A DNA stretch of 20,479 bases from Pelargonium cotyledonis (lineage: Eukaryota > Streptophyta > Magnoliopsida > Geraniales > Geraniaceae), in NCBI GenBank assembly GCA_036897625.1, contig JAYMTA010001346.1, forward strand, positions 1 through 20,479, in the 5' to 3' direction. The translations under genes and the position numbers were made by a program. Below the pieces are notes generated by a model, which saw only the letters and a program-made list of their open reading frames with translations, was not told the DNA's origin and did not search any database. This document shows positions 19,772 through 20,479 of the stretch, in pieces. Position 1 is the stretch's first letter, and each line of letters starts with the position of its first letter.

Positions 19772-20479
19772 GTATCACACTATCTCATCTCACTATTTCG
19801 GGTTTCCTTACATTTCAGTTATTTTCTTCCTTGTCATTTTTGTAAATGCTTGTGATGCTGTTAGAACATTTTACAAAATGTTTGGTACTTTAATTATCAT
19901 ACTTAACAAACGCTAGAATGTTGTGACAAGGTAATTTGGAGGGAATGACCTCATATAAATTACAGTTTAGAAATGCAAAATGTCGGTTTGGATTAAAACA
20001 TGTTTTTCGTATCATTTGCTTTTAAATCTTACTTACCTAAAGCACATATATTATGTTAATTCTGTAACAATAGAGCTAAAAATTTGAGAAAACTGAAAAG
20101 AGGTAAATTTTTGTTCATGGAAAAAATTTACATTTACTTTCTAAATGACCCTCATCAGTTCATATTTTTGTTGCAACATTTTTTATATGCAATTTTTTGA
20201 GAATTTATCAAAAAATAATAACAATAGTTGTTAGTTAGAGCTGTTGGGAGGAATTGAAAAAGTTAGGGTAAGGCCTGCCCTATGTCATTAAGATGTGTTG
20301 TAGATTTTAAATAAGGGAAATTGCAGGTATCTACTCTGAATTACACACCTTTTGCTCGTCGCCACACTGAAGTATTTTTTGTAACTTTTTACTACCCTAA
20401 ACTATGCAGCCTAGTGTCCGTCAGTTAAATCTAACGGAAATTGACTATATCTCATCATGTGCACTGCACATGACCTCCA
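19772..20479. other. Region downstream of the RFC3 fragment, no gene seen
   Basis: AT-rich sequence, beginning with what would be an RFC3 intron. No further RFC3 exon (for example the LFQVRGK-type block) appears before the window end. From about 20320 the composition changes to mixed sequence with a GTCCGTCAGTTAAATCTAACGG near-palindrome (about 20417-20436) and a perfect palindrome at 20456-20472, suggesting the edge of a repeat that continues past the window. Confidence 0.5.
20456..20472. repeat. Perfect 8-bp palindrome CATGTGCA-C-TGCACATG
   Basis: Two perfect 8-bp arms around a single C, 7 bases from the window end. It accompanies the nearby near-palindrome and looks like part of a dispersed plant repeat. 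The family cannot be named from this fragment. Confidence 0.45.

Noticed and set aside
19502-20479. Functional RFC3 gene starting here
   Set aside because: No upstream AAA+ core, an internal frameshift, and no downstream C-terminal exons in the window; it is a fragment.
1-20479. CRISPR array, bacterial operon features, tRNA or rRNA genes
   Set aside because: No such structures were recognised; the sequence is plant nuclear DNA with spliced genes.

Overview
The window is nuclear DNA of a flowering plant, most likely a eudicot. It has AT-rich introns with GT-AG borders, plant-type gene families and small non-autonomous DNA transposons. The exact lineage cannot be fixed from the sequence. All recognisable genes lie on the + strand.

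Positions 1-542 are the upstream region of the first gene. They hold a degenerate 60/61-bp tandem repeat (109-308) and a telo-box (AAACCCTAG, 389-397). Positions 543-5457 encode, in eight exons, a 587-residue ATAD3-type mitochondrial AAA+ ATPase with all its ATPase motifs. Positions 5458-7390 are intergenic and AT-rich. They contain degenerate repeats, a 588-bp Mutator-like (MULE-type) long-inverted-repeat element at 6579-7166 flanked by a perfect 9-bp target-site duplication, and a TATA box directly beside that element.

Positions 7391-19514 encode a Dicer-like ribonuclease of the DCL3 class in about 25 exons (about 1,638 residues in the model given). Order: DExD/H helicase, DUF283, PAZ, RNase IIIa, RNase IIIb, dsRBD, linker with a basic nuclear-localisation-like patch, second dsRBD-like domain. 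Both RNase III centres keep their acidic residues. The helicase has lost the Walker A (GxGKT) motif, and the DUF283 region carries an apparent in-frame nonsense codon (12673-12675) that the annotated splice removes. The gene is therefore either a helicase-defective but possibly dicing-competent DCL3, or a decaying paralogue.

From 19490 to 19771 a frameshifted fragment of replication factor C subunit 3 (RFC3) is joined to the 3' end of DCL3 and overlaps its stop codon in another frame. The rest (19772-20479) has no gene and ends in repeat-like sequence.

ATAD3 (mitochondria) and DCL3 (nuclear 24-nt siRNA production) have no evident functional link. The most interesting theme is a siRNA-biogenesis gene with an inverted-repeat transposon at its core promoter, damage in its helicase half, and a captured gene fragment at its end.
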